From positions 1 to 64,000 of the forward strand of contig JAQWHM010000023.1 in the NCBI GenBank assembly GCA_029249345.1: DNA of 64,000 bases, in the 5' to 3' direction. How positions within the stretch are numbered: position 1 is the stretch's first letter; every line of letters begins with the position of its first letter. The notes beneath the pieces were generated by a model that saw nothing but the letters and a program-made list of their open reading frames with translations, did no database searches and was not told the DNA's origin. This DNA is from UBA10348 sp002469915 (GTDB taxonomy: Bacteria; Bacteroidota; Rhodothermia; Rhodothermales; UBA10348). Positions 16,602 through 25,584 of the stretch are shown here, piece after piece. The position numbers were made by a program, and so were the translations under genes.

Positions 16602-17395
16602 CCCGTTCTTTACCATCCATACTTGAACAAATCGTTGCAGACACGAAAGGGATCATTTCCCAGAGAACGTCTGAGATTCCGATTTCGAGATTGGAAGCGA
16701 GTGCGTATTTCAATCGCCCCCCCTTTTCGCTAAAAAAGGCACTCGTCGAAAAAGACTTTGCCATTATCGCAGAGGCCAAGAAGGCTTCTCCTTCGAAAGG
16801 AATTATTCGAGCTCAGTTTGACCCGGTATCTATCACCCAATCTTACCAGAATGCAGGAGCAGCAGCCGTTTCGATCCTTACTGAACCGCTTCACTTTCAG
16901 GGAGATATATCCTACCTGGACGCCTGCCGTGGCGGCCTGAATATTCCAATTCTGCGAAAGGACTTTATTGTAGACCCGTACCAAGTTATTGAAGCCCGCG
17001 CCCATGGAGCAGATGCTGTATTGTTGATTGCAGCTATTTTAAGCCGCTCCCAACTCTCCGAATTACAGGCAGCGGCGGATGAAAATAACCTTTCCACCCT
17101 AGTCGAAGCCTATCATGAAAGTGAGTTGGAACGGATTGAATTCGACAAATCTCCCGTCATTGGGGTGAACAGCCGGGATCTGCACACGTTCGAGGTGGAT
17201 CTTAATCGAGCCATTCGAATGCTGAACGCTATCCCGCAAGAGTGTGTCCGCGTGGCCGAAAGCGGTATTGGGTCGACCACTGATTTGAACCTTTTAAAAG
17301 AAAACAACATTCACGCTGCTCTCATCGGTGAGTCCTTCATGCGAAGTGAAGACCCCGGAGAAGCCCTGAAAACGTTTATTTCATCCCTGGCATGA
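16598..17395 (+). CDS. trpC: Indole-3-glycerol phosphate synthase
   Basis: 265 residues, TIM barrel. Motifs: IIAEAKKASPSKGII (catalytic Lys/Glu region), ILRKDFIVDPYQV, GVNSRDLHTF and AESGIG. Converts the CdRP intermediate to indoleglycerol phosphate. Overlaps trpD and trpF by 4 nt each, so translational coupling is likely throughout this part of the operon. Confidence 0.96.
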   Translation: MTRSLPSILEQIVADTKGIISQRTSEIPISRLEASAYFNRPPFSLKKALVEKDFAIIAEAKKASPSKGIIRAQFDPVSITQSYQNAGAAAVSILTEPLHFQGDISYLDACRGGLNIPILRKDFIVDPYQVIEARAHGADAVLLIAAILSRSQLSELQAAADENNLSTLVEAYHESELERIEFDKSPVIGVNSRDLHTFEVDLNRAIRMLNAIPQECVRVAESGIGSTTDLNLLKENNIHAALIGESFMRSEDPGEALKTFISSLA

Positions 17396-18048
17396 CGAAT
17401 CCTTCCCCTTGTAAAGTCAAAATTTGCGGCATCACCAATCTGGCTGATGCCCGATATGCATCCGGTGCCGGCGCCGATTTCCTAGGATTCATCCAACATG
17501 AAGAGAGTCCTCGGTTCGTCGAGCCCAAGCTCGCAAAGGATATTATCGTTTGGCTTTACGGAGCTAAAACGGTTGGTGTTTTCGTAAACAAACGCTCTGA
17601 CGAAGTGAATCGAATCTCCGATATGGCAGGATTCGATTACGTCCAGTTGCACGGTGATGAGTCTCCTGAATACTGTGAGTGGATTGACCGGCCCATCATT
17701 AAGGTATTACGGGTTCAACCAAGCTGGACAGCAGACCATATCCAAGAGGCTGCTGCCCCCTACCTAGAATTAGCTGAGCATTTTTTGCTAGACACCCACT
17801 CTCCTTCTGAATACGGAGGGACCGGTGAGGTATTCGATTGGTCTATTCTAGAACACCTAGATCTGGGCCTCCCCTTCTTTCTGGCAGGCGGACTGAACCC
17901 TGAGAATGTGGAAAGCGCGATTCAGCTCGCATCACCATACGCAATTGATGTATCGAGTGGTATTGAGTCAGCGCCAGGCCAGAAGGATTTTGACAAGATT
18001 GACGCATTTATGGAGACCGCACTTGAAGCGGGAGGATCTGACCTGTGA
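17392..18048 (+). CDS. trpF: Phosphoribosylanthranilate isomerase
   Basis: 218 residues, TIM barrel. Catalytic Cys in VKICGITN (residue 11) and the acid in FLLDTHSPSEYGGTG, with phosphate-binding loop FLAGGLNPEN and DVSSGIES. Amadori rearrangement between TrpD and TrpC steps. Encoded as a separate protein, not fused to TrpC. 4-nt overlaps on both sides. Confidence 0.95.
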   Translation: MTNPSPCKVKICGITNLADARYASGAGADFLGFIQHEESPRFVEPKLAKDIIVWLYGAKTVGVFVNKRSDEVNRISDMAGFDYVQLHGDESPEYCEWIDRPIIKVLRVQPSWTADHIQEAAAPYLELAEHFLLDTHSPSEYGGTGEVFDWSILEHLDLGLPFFLAGGLNPENVESAIQLASPYAIDVSSGIESAPGQKDFDKIDAFMETALEAGGSDL

Positions 18049-19223
18049 ACCCAATTGAGAATAATGGCCGATTCGGTAATTATGGTGGAGCCTACGTTCC
18101 CGAAATACTGATTCCCGCCGTAGAAGAACTTTCAAACGCACTTGTTACTGCCTGCGAAGACCCTGCCTTTCAGGCGAAATATCATGCCTTGCTCAAAGAC
18201 TACGTCGGTCGTCCGACGGCGTTGACCTTTGCAAGTCGTCTGACCAAAGAATTGGGTGGAGCTCGAATCTACCTGAAGCGGGAAGACTTGTGCCACACAG
18301 GCGCGCATAAAATAAACAACACCATCGGGCAGATCCTTTTAGCCCGGCGGATGGGTAAGAAGCGGATCATCGCGGAAACAGGTGCTGGGCAACATGGTGT
18401 AGCCACGGCGACCGTATGTGCCCGATTTGGGATGCCCTGCGTCGTTTATATGGGCTCTGAGGATATGGAACGACAGGAGTTGAATGTCCAGCGAATGCGC
18501 CTGCTCGGAGCCGAAGTGGTTCCGGCTACCAGCGGTAGCCGAACGTTGAAAGATGCCACCAATGAAGCCATTCGTGACTGGGTCACCAATGTACGGGACA
18601 CCTTTTACATCATTGGCTCGGTGGTAGGTCCCCACCCCTACCCCTCCATGGTCCGCACGTTTCAAAAGGTCATCGGTGAAGAAGTAAAGGCTCAACTACT
18701 TAAGCGCGAAAACCGTTCGGATCCCGATGTTGTACTGGCCTGCGTTGGCGGTGGCTCTAATGCGATCGGACTATTTCATCCATTTCTAGATTCTCCATCA
18801 GTAGACATGTATGGGGTGGAAGCCTCCGGAGAAGGACTCAACGGAAGGCACGCAGCTACGCTGACACTCGGACAGCCAGGCATTCTACACGGAGCCATGA
18901 GCTACCTCCTCCAGGATGATCAAGGGCAGGTTGCGCTCGCGCACTCCATTTCTGCAGGTTTAGACTACCCAGGAGTTGGTCCGGAGCATGCTGGGCTAAA
19001 GGATTCCGGCCGAGTGACCTATATCACGGCATCGGACACTGAGGCGCTTGAAGGGGTTCGGTTGCTCTCCAGAACGGAAGGAATTATTCCCGCTCTGGAA
19101 ACGGCCCATGCGATAGCCGCTTTGCCCGATCTCGTGAAAAAGTACGATTCTGATCAAATTATGGTCGTCTGTTGTTCCGGGCGCGGTGACAAAGACATGG
19201 CCACCATCTCAAATTACATTTAA
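18045..19223 (+). CDS. trpB: Tryptophan synthase beta chain
   Basis: 392 residues, TrpB1 type. Begins NGRFGNYGGAYVPEIL; PLP Lys in CHTGAHKINN; phosphate loop VGGGSNAIG; AGLDYPGVGPEHA and CCSGRGDKD at the C-terminus. Condenses indole and serine to tryptophan in complex with TrpA, encoded 2 nt downstream. Confidence 0.97.
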   Translation: MNPIENNGRFGNYGGAYVPEILIPAVEELSNALVTACEDPAFQAKYHALLKDYVGRPTALTFASRLTKELGGARIYLKREDLCHTGAHKINNTIGQILLARRMGKKRIIAETGAGQHGVATATVCARFGMPCVVYMGSEDMERQELNVQRMRLLGAEVVPATSGSRTLKDATNEAIRDWVTNVRDTFYIIGSVVGPHPYPSMVRTFQKVIGEEVKAQLLKRENRSDPDVVLACVGGGSNAIGLFHPFLDSPSVDMYGVEASGEGLNGRHAATLTLGQPGILHGAMSYLLQDDQGQVALAHSISAGLDYPGVGPEHAGLKDSGRVTYITASDTEALEGVRLLSRTEGIIPALETAHAIAALPDLVKKYDSDQIMVVCCSGRGDKDMATISNYI

Positions 19224-19225
19224 GC

Positions 19226-20071
19226 ATGGCTTCAGATTCTAACATTGCCAGACATATACGATCTGTAGTCGGACGAGGCGAAAAAGCACTCGGTATCTTT
19301 TTGACTAGTGGCTTCCCAGACCGCGCATCATCTCTTCCACTTCTCCAAGCGATTGATGCAGGAGGGGCTGACTTCATCGAATTAGGTATGCCCTTTAGCG
19401 ACCCTTTGGCTGAAGGGCTGCCCATCCAGTACTCTTCTCAGGTGGCCCTAAGCGGGGGAATCACAATGCAGGACACCCTGCAGATCGCAAAAGATTTTCG
19501 AGCTTCGTCTGAGACCCCGCTTATTTTAATGGGGTATGGTAATCCGATTCTCCGATACGGAGTGAGCAACTTTTTCGAAGACGCCCGGTCAAGTGGTGTA
19601 AATGGTGTCATTCTACCGGACGTCCCCCCGGAAGAAGGCTCCTTCTTTGTTCAGGCAGCCAAATCCTCTGGAGTCGACTTTATTAGCCTTATTGCCCCAA
19701 CTACACCGAGCGATCGTGTTACAAAGATAGATGAGATCTCATCCGGATTTGTTTATGCGGTTTCAATTACGGGAATCACGGGAGCCGATCTAGGATCGAA
19801 AAAGCCTATTCTGGACTACCTGAAGCATTCTAAGTCACTGGTAAAGAACAACCCTCTCATGGTCGGTTTTGGAATCCGAACCCAGGCTGATGTTGTTGAG
19901 ATGACCCAAGATGCAGACGGTGCGATTGTCGGATCAGCGTTGGTCTCCCTTGTGAGACGTTTATGGGAAGACAATTCGCTATCATTGGCGGAGCGTCTCT
20001 TAGAAATACAGACCTTTATTCACGATTTGAAAACCGGGACTCTGAATGAGCCATTTGAGAACATCGATTAG
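19226..20071 (+). CDS. trpA: Tryptophan synthase alpha chain, Glu at the usual catalytic Asp60 position
   Basis: 281 residues, TIM barrel that cleaves indoleglycerol phosphate. The catalytic Glu (Glu49 in Escherichia coli numbering) is present in FIELGMPFSDPLAEG, but the second catalytic acid, normally Asp60 in PLADGP, is Glu here, and the following Pro is Leu (AEGLPIQ). Other motifs are normal: LMGYGNPILRYG, GVILPDVPPEE, SLIAPTTPS, VGFGIRTQADV. The last 26 nt overlap the next lipoprotein gene. The substitution may be a lineage trait; the frame is otherwise intact. Confidence 0.95.
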   Translation: MASDSNIARHIRSVVGRGEKALGIFLTSGFPDRASSLPLLQAIDAGGADFIELGMPFSDPLAEGLPIQYSSQVALSGGITMQDTLQIAKDFRASSETPLILMGYGNPILRYGVSNFFEDARSSGVNGVILPDVPPEEGSFFVQAAKSSGVDFISLIAPTTPSDRVTKIDEISSGFVYAVSITGITGADLGSKKPILDYLKHSKSLVKNNPLMVGFGIRTQADVVEMTQDADGAIVGSALVSLVRRLWEDNSLSLAERLLEIQTFIHDLKTGTLNEPFENID

Positions 20072-21164
20072 TTCACTACTTCTCGTCGCATTTGTCTTTC
20101 TGACAGGATGTGAAAGCCTTGAATATCGACCCAGTGCGGTCGGTAAAGAAGGTGAAATCATTGTTGTCGCTGATTCAGCGAGTTGGAATGGTGAACTCGG
20201 AGAATCCATCCGAAGATATGTGTCGCCTTACCTGGGGACCCTTCCAGCACCTGAACGTGAATTCACGCTCCGGCATCGCACCATCTCCTCACAGAGCGCG
20301 ATGGAAGCGATTCAAAAACAGAAAAACGTTCTCTTTATTTCCCCACTATCCAGTGAATCGTCCGAAGCATCCTTTCTTCGGTCTCGGCTAGACGAGCAGG
20401 TTGAATCTGCCATTATGAATGGAGAGTCAACAGTCGTTTCAAGATCCGATCTGTGGCGAGCAAATCAGCAGGTCGTCTATCTACTTGGAGATTCTGAAGA
20501 ATCTCTTATGACATTGCTCGAAGAACGCGGTGAAGACATTCGCTACACATTCAATACCATAACTCGGGAACGCCTGGAAGTTGATATGTTCGAAAAGGGG
20601 CGTCAACCGGATATGGAAGCGGCTCTGATGGACAAGCATGGCTTTGCAATCAATGCTCAACATGACTACTTCACGGCGATAGATACCACTGATTTTGTCT
20701 GGTGGCGCAGGGTCGTAACCTCTAATTCATGGAGAAGCGTCTTCGCGTACTACATAGATGATTTCAATCCTGCGAATCTGACACCCGAGTGGATTCATGA
20801 GGCTAGACAACGTCTCACGGAAACACATATCAAAGGGAATATGGACGGTTTTATAGCCATCGATATCCGCCGTGAACTGAATACAGAAAACATTGATTTC
20901 ATGGGCCGCTTTGCCTACGAAACACGCGGCCTCTGGCATATGATAGGTCGAGATGAAGACCGGAATATGGTGGAGTACGGTATGGGTGGTCCCTTTCTGA
21001 ATTACACCTTCTACGACGAAGACACTGGAAGATTGTATATGATTGATGGGATGGTATTTGCTCCGGGATATGACAAGAGAGAGTTCCTTCGCCAAATGGA
21101 AGTGATCGCTTACACCTTCCGTACACGAACCGATGTGGCATCAATCAATCAGCCAGCCTCCTGA
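20046..21164 (+). CDS. DUF4837-type lipoprotein
   Basis: 372 residues with signal peptide and lipobox FLTGC (Cys at about residue 22). The opening of the mature part, GKEGEIIVVADSASWNGELGESIR, and the later NVLFISPL fit the DUF4837 family, known from Bacteroidota and relatives and without assigned function. The ATG lies 26 nt inside trpA, so it is transcribed with the trp operon, unless an internal promoter exists. The C-terminal part keeps the DUF4837 feature of many aromatic and acidic residues. Confidence 0.8.
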   Translation: MSHLRTSISSLLLVAFVFLTGCESLEYRPSAVGKEGEIIVVADSASWNGELGESIRRYVSPYLGTLPAPEREFTLRHRTISSQSAMEAIQKQKNVLFISPLSSESSEASFLRSRLDEQVESAIMNGESTVVSRSDLWRANQQVVYLLGDSEESLMTLLEERGEDIRYTFNTITRERLEVDMFEKGRQPDMEAALMDKHGFAINAQHDYFTAIDTTDFVWWRRVVTSNSWRSVFAYYIDDFNPANLTPEWIHEARQRLTETHIKGNMDGFIAIDIRRELNTENIDFMGRFAYETRGLWHMIGRDEDRNMVEYGMGGPFLNYTFYDEDTGRLYMIDGMVFAPGYDKREFLRQMEVIAYTFRTRTDVASINQPAS

Positions 21165-21166
21165 CC

Positions 21167-21541
21167 GTGCATTCACGTTTTCCCATTCTACTCTTCTCCT
21201 TGATCGTTATCCCGATTCTAGTTTCCGCGTGCTCTGACGCTACAGATCGTACGTCAATGGGATATGCCGATACAGATTCCGTACTGGTTCAGGTCTTGAT
21301 TGATCTGCATGAAGTAGATGCCAGGGCGTTTCTTTCCGCCCGCGCAGAGACCGATGAATCCGGCACGAGTATCGCGAATCTGACTTTCACCGACCTCGGC
21401 CTTAGGGACTCTGTATTGAACCTACACGGACTGAATGAAGATACTTTTGCGTCCCTGATAGAAGACCAATTACTTGATCCAGAACGTTTTCTAGCTACCT
21501 ACAATCGAGTTCTGGATCGAGCTTCCGTTCAAGGTAATTGA
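21167..21541 (+). CDS. Small lipoprotein, DUF4296-like
   Basis: 124 residues from a GTG start 2 nt after the previous gene. Signal peptide and lipobox LVSAC. The mature part (DSVLVQVLIDLHEVDARAFL ... GLNEDTFASLIEDQLLDPERFLATYNRVLDR) resembles DUF4296, small helical lipoproteins of Bacteroidota with a 'lipoprotein-helix-DPE..YNRVLDR' layout. Function unknown. Its 3' end overlaps the convergent recQ end by 13 nt. Confidence 0.7.
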   Translation: MHSRFPILLFSLIVIPILVSACSDATDRTSMGYADTDSVLVQVLIDLHEVDARAFLSARAETDESGTSIANLTFTDLGLRDSVLNLHGLNEDTFASLIEDQLLDPERFLATYNRVLDRASVQGN

Positions 21542-22845
21542 CGAGCGCAAATGTCACAGTTTCCGCATTGTTGGGGGCTGAGTTCTGAAAAGTAGCCGAG
21601 CAACCCCCAGCGACGACACAGAGGGCGGTCTACGTATCTACGCATGTAGCCAAAAAGCCGTCTTGATCGCCTTACCCGTAGCTTTCGAATCGTTCCGTCC
21701 TGCAGGAGCGCCAGCCTAGCTAACTGTGCATCCGGCGTGACAATGATTTCTGCTAATGCGGGCCGGCCGTCCCGGCCGGCCCGCCCCGCTTCCTGATAGT
21801 ATGCCTCCAAGGATGCAGGAAGGCCAACATGTAGCACTAAGCGCACATCCGCGCGATCGATACCCATTCCAAAGGCATTCGTGGCGACCATGACCCGAAC
21901 CTTTTTCTGCATCCAAGCCCTTTGATTGCGCTCCCGCTCCTCCTGATCCATCCCTCCGTGATAGGCCCGCACACTAATTCCAGCTCGGGTCAACTTTTCT
22001 GTCCATACCTCAACTCCCTGGCGGGTCGAATCATAGAGAATGGCAGGCCCGGGAGTCGATTCCAAATGAGATAACACGCGTGGGCGAGCATCCATTTGGT
22101 GGGTAATTGAAAAGTGGATATTTGGCCGATCAAATGAGGACTGGATCGTTCTAGCTGCTTTCATTTTCAAGCTTTGGACAATATCCCTGCGAGTTCGTGG
22201 AGTAGCTGTGGCGGTAACGGCACACATGGGAACGTCAGGAAGAGCATTTCTGAGTTCAGAAATAGCGCGATAGGCCGGTCTAAAATCATGTCCCCATGAA
22301 CTGATGCAATGAGCCTCGTCCACTGCAATGAGTCGCACGCTAGATTGCTGAATCAGGCGTCTTAGTTGACGCGACTTAAGACGCTCAGGAGCTAAATACA
22401 AGAAGAAGGGGCCCCCTTTCATACGTGTCAGAACGTGCCCGAAAACAGCTGGCTCAACACGTCCGGTCATTGAAAACGCAGGAATGCCTCGCATGGTTAG
22501 GCCAACAACCTGATCGTGCATAAGAGAAATCAGCGGTGAAATGACCAATGTGACCCCTCCAAAAACAATACCGGGTACCTGAAAGCAAATGGACTTCCCC
22601 CCGCCTGTGGGTAACAGTCCCAGCGTGTCCCGTTTTTCAAGCACTGAGTTAATCACTTCTCTTTGCGCAGGACGAAAGTCCGAAAACCCCCAGTATTGCC
22701 TCAGAACGACGGTTGCAAAGGCTTGCTGGGTTCTAAGCGCTTCTTGATCCGAAGGGCTACCTGTGTCTGACGGCGTCAAGCACGAGCTTGACCACCTGCG
22801 TGGCCTCCACCCCGTCAATTTCGATCGTTTTATGGGCCCTTTCAT
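21529..22845 (-). CDS. RecQ-type ATP-dependent DNA helicase, short form
   Basis: Up to 438 residues; the ATG at 22845 lies 89 nt inside aroK, and a TTG at 22779 (23-nt overlap) would give 416. Helicase motifs are complete: FRPAQREVI (motif 0), LLPTGGGKS (Walker A), VDEAHCISSWGHDFRP (DEAH), AVTATATPR, MVATNAFGMGIDRADVR, YYQEAGRAGRDG. A zinc-binding Cys set follows (CRRWGLLGYF ... CGNCDIC) and the protein stops there, so the winged-helix and HRDC domains of full RecQ are absent. Probably functional in DNA repair, of the short RecQ class. Confidence 0.92.
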   Translation of the reverse strand: MKGPIKRSKLTGWRPRRWSSSCLTPSDTGSPSDQEALRTQQAFATVVLRQYWGFSDFRPAQREVINSVLEKRDTLGLLPTGGGKSICFQVPGIVFGGVTLVISPLISLMHDQVVGLTMRGIPAFSMTGRVEPAVFGHVLTRMKGGPFFLYLAPERLKSRQLRRLIQQSSVRLIAVDEAHCISSWGHDFRPAYRAISELRNALPDVPMCAVTATATPRTRRDIVQSLKMKAARTIQSSFDRPNIHFSITHQMDARPRVLSHLESTPGPAILYDSTRQGVEVWTEKLTRAGISVRAYHGGMDQEERERNQRAWMQKKVRVMVATNAFGMGIDRADVRLVLHVGLPASLEAYYQEAGRAGRDGRPALAEIIVTPDAQLARLALLQDGTIRKLRVRRSRRLFGYMRRYVDRPLCRRWGLLGYFSELSPQQCGNCDICARQLP

Positions 22846-23299
22846 ACACCGATTTCCGTTGGGTCAGGAGATGCTGAATGCGGGCCTTCAGTTCAGCACC
22901 TTCAAGCATATTACCCTGCGGCCCAAACAATAGAGGCCGAGTCTGTCGGGATTGTGACAATCGGTGAGCCAGAAAAGCCGCCGATGCCTTGAGGTAAATA
23001 AGAAAACCGGAGTCCAAACAGAGAGATAGGTTATCTTCTTGGGTCAGTGTACCCCCACCTAAAGAAATCACGATATTCGTTGTTCTGGAAGACTCTAGAA
23101 GGCAAGCTTTTTCCTCTTCTCTGAAAACCGGCTCTCCAAGGACATCGAAAATGGCCGGGACAGACATTCCCAGCTTAGTTGTAATTTGCTCATCCAGATC
23201 GACACAGTCATACTGAAGCTTCTTGGCTACTCGTGGAGCGACGGTCGACTTCCCAGCCCCCATAAATCCGGTGATATATATCCTCTGGGTCGCTGCCAT
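22757..23299 (-). CDS. aroK: Shikimate kinase
   Basis: 180 residues from the ATG at 23299 (MAATQRIYITG); the frame is open to 23335, but the extension is not conserved. P-loop GFMGAGKST, shikimate-binding DLDEQITTKLGMSVPAIFD, and the LGGGT loop. Phosphorylates shikimate on the way to chorismate. Divergent from truA with a 52-nt gap. Confidence 0.95.
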   Translation of the reverse strand: MAATQRIYITGFMGAGKSTVAPRVAKKLQYDCVDLDEQITTKLGMSVPAIFDVLGEPVFREEEKACLLESSRTTNIVISLGGGTLTQEDNLSLCLDSGFLIYLKASAAFLAHRLSQSRQTRPLLFGPQGNMLEGAELKARIQHLLTQRKSVYERAHKTIEIDGVEATQVVKLVLDAVRHR

Positions 23300-23351
23300 G
23301 TAGTACTTTCTGTAAACGGTTTTTAAACACTTCAAGTTAAGCAGTACTCCT

Positions 23352-24104
23352 TTGCCTACCTACCGACTGGATATTGAATATGATGGGACCGATTGGCATG
23401 GATGGCAGATTCAGCCTGATGACCCCACCGTTCAGGGTGCGATTGAAATAGCCCTAAAGACCGCCCTGCGCCAATCCGTGTCAATTACGGGCTCAGGTCG
23501 TACCGATTCAGGTGTCCACGCGAGTGGTCAAGTTGCTCATTTTTCTGTAGAAGATGAGGTGGACGCTCACCGGTTGCTCGCCTCGTTAAATGGGCTTGTG
23601 CCAACCTCCGTTGCCATTCGGGCGGTCCGCCAGGTTCACGATGACTTTCACGCCCGCTTCGACGCCCGTTCTAGAAAGTACCGCTATCGTATCGCTACAC
23701 GATACATTGCCATAGGCGCGCCGTACAGATGGTTTGTGCGACCCAAACCAGACTTCGACGTCATGAATCAAGCGGCAGCATTGCTCCTTGGGACTCAAAA
23801 TTTTTCCTCCTTCTGCCGCACCGCATCGGAGACCGAAAACCGGGTCTGTACGATTTCCGAAGCACGTTGGATTGCGTCTCCCGATCGAATGGGAGATGTG
23901 GACTTTATCATTCAGGCAGATCGCTTTTTGCATGGCATGGTTCGAGCCATAGTCGGTACACTGCTAGAGATTGGACATGGAAAATCCACCGCTGAGTCAA
24001 TCAAAGATGTCCTTACTGCCGAAGATCGGAGAGCCGCTGGTTTTGCAGCTCCAGCCCGTGGGCTGTCTCTTGAGAAGGTTGAGTACGATGAAGAGGGGCA
24101 ATAA
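23352..24104 (+). CDS. truA: tRNA pseudouridine synthase A
   Basis: 250 residues from a TTG start at 23352 (MPTYRLDIEYDGTDWHGWQIQP). The catalytic Asp is in GSGRTDSGVHASGQVAHF, and a FHARFDARSRKYRY block follows. Modifies uridines 38-40 of the tRNA anticodon stem-loop. No ATG alternative preserves the conserved N-terminus, so the TTG is probably real. Confidence 0.95.
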   Translation: MPTYRLDIEYDGTDWHGWQIQPDDPTVQGAIEIALKTALRQSVSITGSGRTDSGVHASGQVAHFSVEDEVDAHRLLASLNGLVPTSVAIRAVRQVHDDFHARFDARSRKYRYRIATRYIAIGAPYRWFVRPKPDFDVMNQAAALLLGTQNFSSFCRTASETENRVCTISEARWIASPDRMGDVDFIIQADRFLHGMVRAIVGTLLEIGHGKSTAESIKDVLTAEDRRAAGFAAPARGLSLEKVEYDEEGQ

Positions 24105-24151
24105 TTCGGTCCCCACGGAGCTAGCTCAATCTTAGTTCGTACCATGCCATT

Positions 24152-25486
24152 ATGATACCGCACCGCCTCTCATTTTTTTGTTTACTCCTTTTTGGACTGT
24201 TCGCATCTGGTTGCGACCGGGCCTTTTCGGATGTAGGTGCAGCCACCATTGAAGTGGTGAGCCCTGATATCCAAGTCGCTCTTACAGAGCCGACCTTGAA
24301 TCTCGAGCTACGGGTTGAGTCCGTAAGAGAAGTGACGCGGGTTAGATGGCAGGATACCGAGTTTGGCCGAGGCAACGGTACTGACTTGTGGCAGGCTACC
24401 CTTCCCCTTGAAAAAGGGCTGAATCAGTTTGTGATCGAAACCGTGGTAGATGACGGCCCATCTGCGTTAGACACCGTATCTGTTTTTCATCTTGAGTATG
24501 AGCTATCTCAGGCCCAACCGCCGGTTCTCACATTCGGTACCGGTGGTCATACGTTGAGCCCATTACCTAACGGTGACCTATTGCTCGTGGGTGGATCGTT
24601 CCTGGTAGGCAACGTTTCTGGACTCGACGCCCAACGACTTCCGTCCGGAGAATCCTCCTTTCGACCAGAGCGAGGTCTACCCGTCTTCGGACGTGTCGGC
24701 CACACAACAACGGTTCTTCCCGATGGCAGGTTGCTCATTCTGGGAGGTGCGGACATTGGAAATATTCAAACAGTAGATGACTTGCATGAAGCCGTCGAAG
24801 TGTTCGATCCTTCCACGGATACGTTTAAACAGATTCCGGTAAGTGGCCCTCCTATTCGAAGAACGTACCATTCAGCCATCCTTAGGGTTGTTCCGGACCG
24901 CACCTTTATAGTGGTGTTCGGAGGTCGAGGGGACACGCGCTATTCACCGAGCCCCGTTCTGGGAATCAGGCAAGATATGCGCACCTTCCAATTGAGGAAT
25001 GACTCACTTTTTGCACTTTCGCCTTCCATTGGCCCTTTCATTGACTTAATGGCCGGACACACGCAAACGGCACTTACCCAGGAAGAACCGGGCACTGCAC
25101 ATACCTTTTTGATCAGCGGCATGCGGTTTGGGACGTCACTCGAGGCCGCATCGATTTGGATGGATTTTGAGGGAGCGTTTGGTATCGACATCGTACCGGG
25201 CAATACCATGCTGACACCCCGAATCCGACATGCGTCTATTCTCATAGAAGACGGATTCATCGCTCACTTCGGGGGTAGAGGGTCAGATCCGGAAACTGTT
25301 TTCGACCGAGGAGAACTATATGTGGAGGCCATCGATCAGTACTTTTACCTGCCGTTTACCTTGGCTCCCAGATATGGACTAACGGCCAACAGGCTACCTG
25401 ACGGGCGCATCTTAGTACTAGGAGGTTTCGATGAATTTGGAACCGCCACGTCCACTGCGGAATTCATATCATTGGACGTTCAATAA
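24152..25486 (+). CDS. Kelch-repeat lipoprotein
   Basis: 444 residues with signal peptide and lipobox FASGC. Residues about 30-125 look like a beta-sandwich (Ig-like) domain. The rest shows four Kelch-like motifs: GHTLSPLPNGDLLLVGG, GHTTTVLPDGRLLILGG, RHASILIEDGFIAHFGG and RLPDGRILVLGG, consistent with a beta-propeller. Surface-exposed or periplasmic; function unknown. The gap before arcA (25487-25584) holds no clear terminator. Confidence 0.8.
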   Translation: MIPHRLSFFCLLLFGLFASGCDRAFSDVGAATIEVVSPDIQVALTEPTLNLELRVESVREVTRVRWQDTEFGRGNGTDLWQATLPLEKGLNQFVIETVVDDGPSALDTVSVFHLEYELSQAQPPVLTFGTGGHTLSPLPNGDLLLVGGSFLVGNVSGLDAQRLPSGESSFRPERGLPVFGRVGHTTTVLPDGRLLILGGADIGNIQTVDDLHEAVEVFDPSTDTFKQIPVSGPPIRRTYHSAILRVVPDRTFIVVFGGRGDTRYSPSPVLGIRQDMRTFQLRNDSLFALSPSIGPFIDLMAGHTQTALTQEEPGTAHTFLISGMRFGTSLEAASIWMDFEGAFGIDIVPGNTMLTPRIRHASILIEDGFIAHFGGRGSDPETVFDRGELYVEAIDQYFYLPFTLAPRYGLTANRLPDGRILVLGGFDEFGTATSTAEFISLDVQ

Positions 25487-25584
25487 TCGGGTCGAACTTC
25501 ACCTCTAGGCCAGCCAGCCTACGGTTTGGAGAGACATTAAAAAGAGACTCCTCGACCGAGCTCCTATTATCATCGTAGCAGTTA

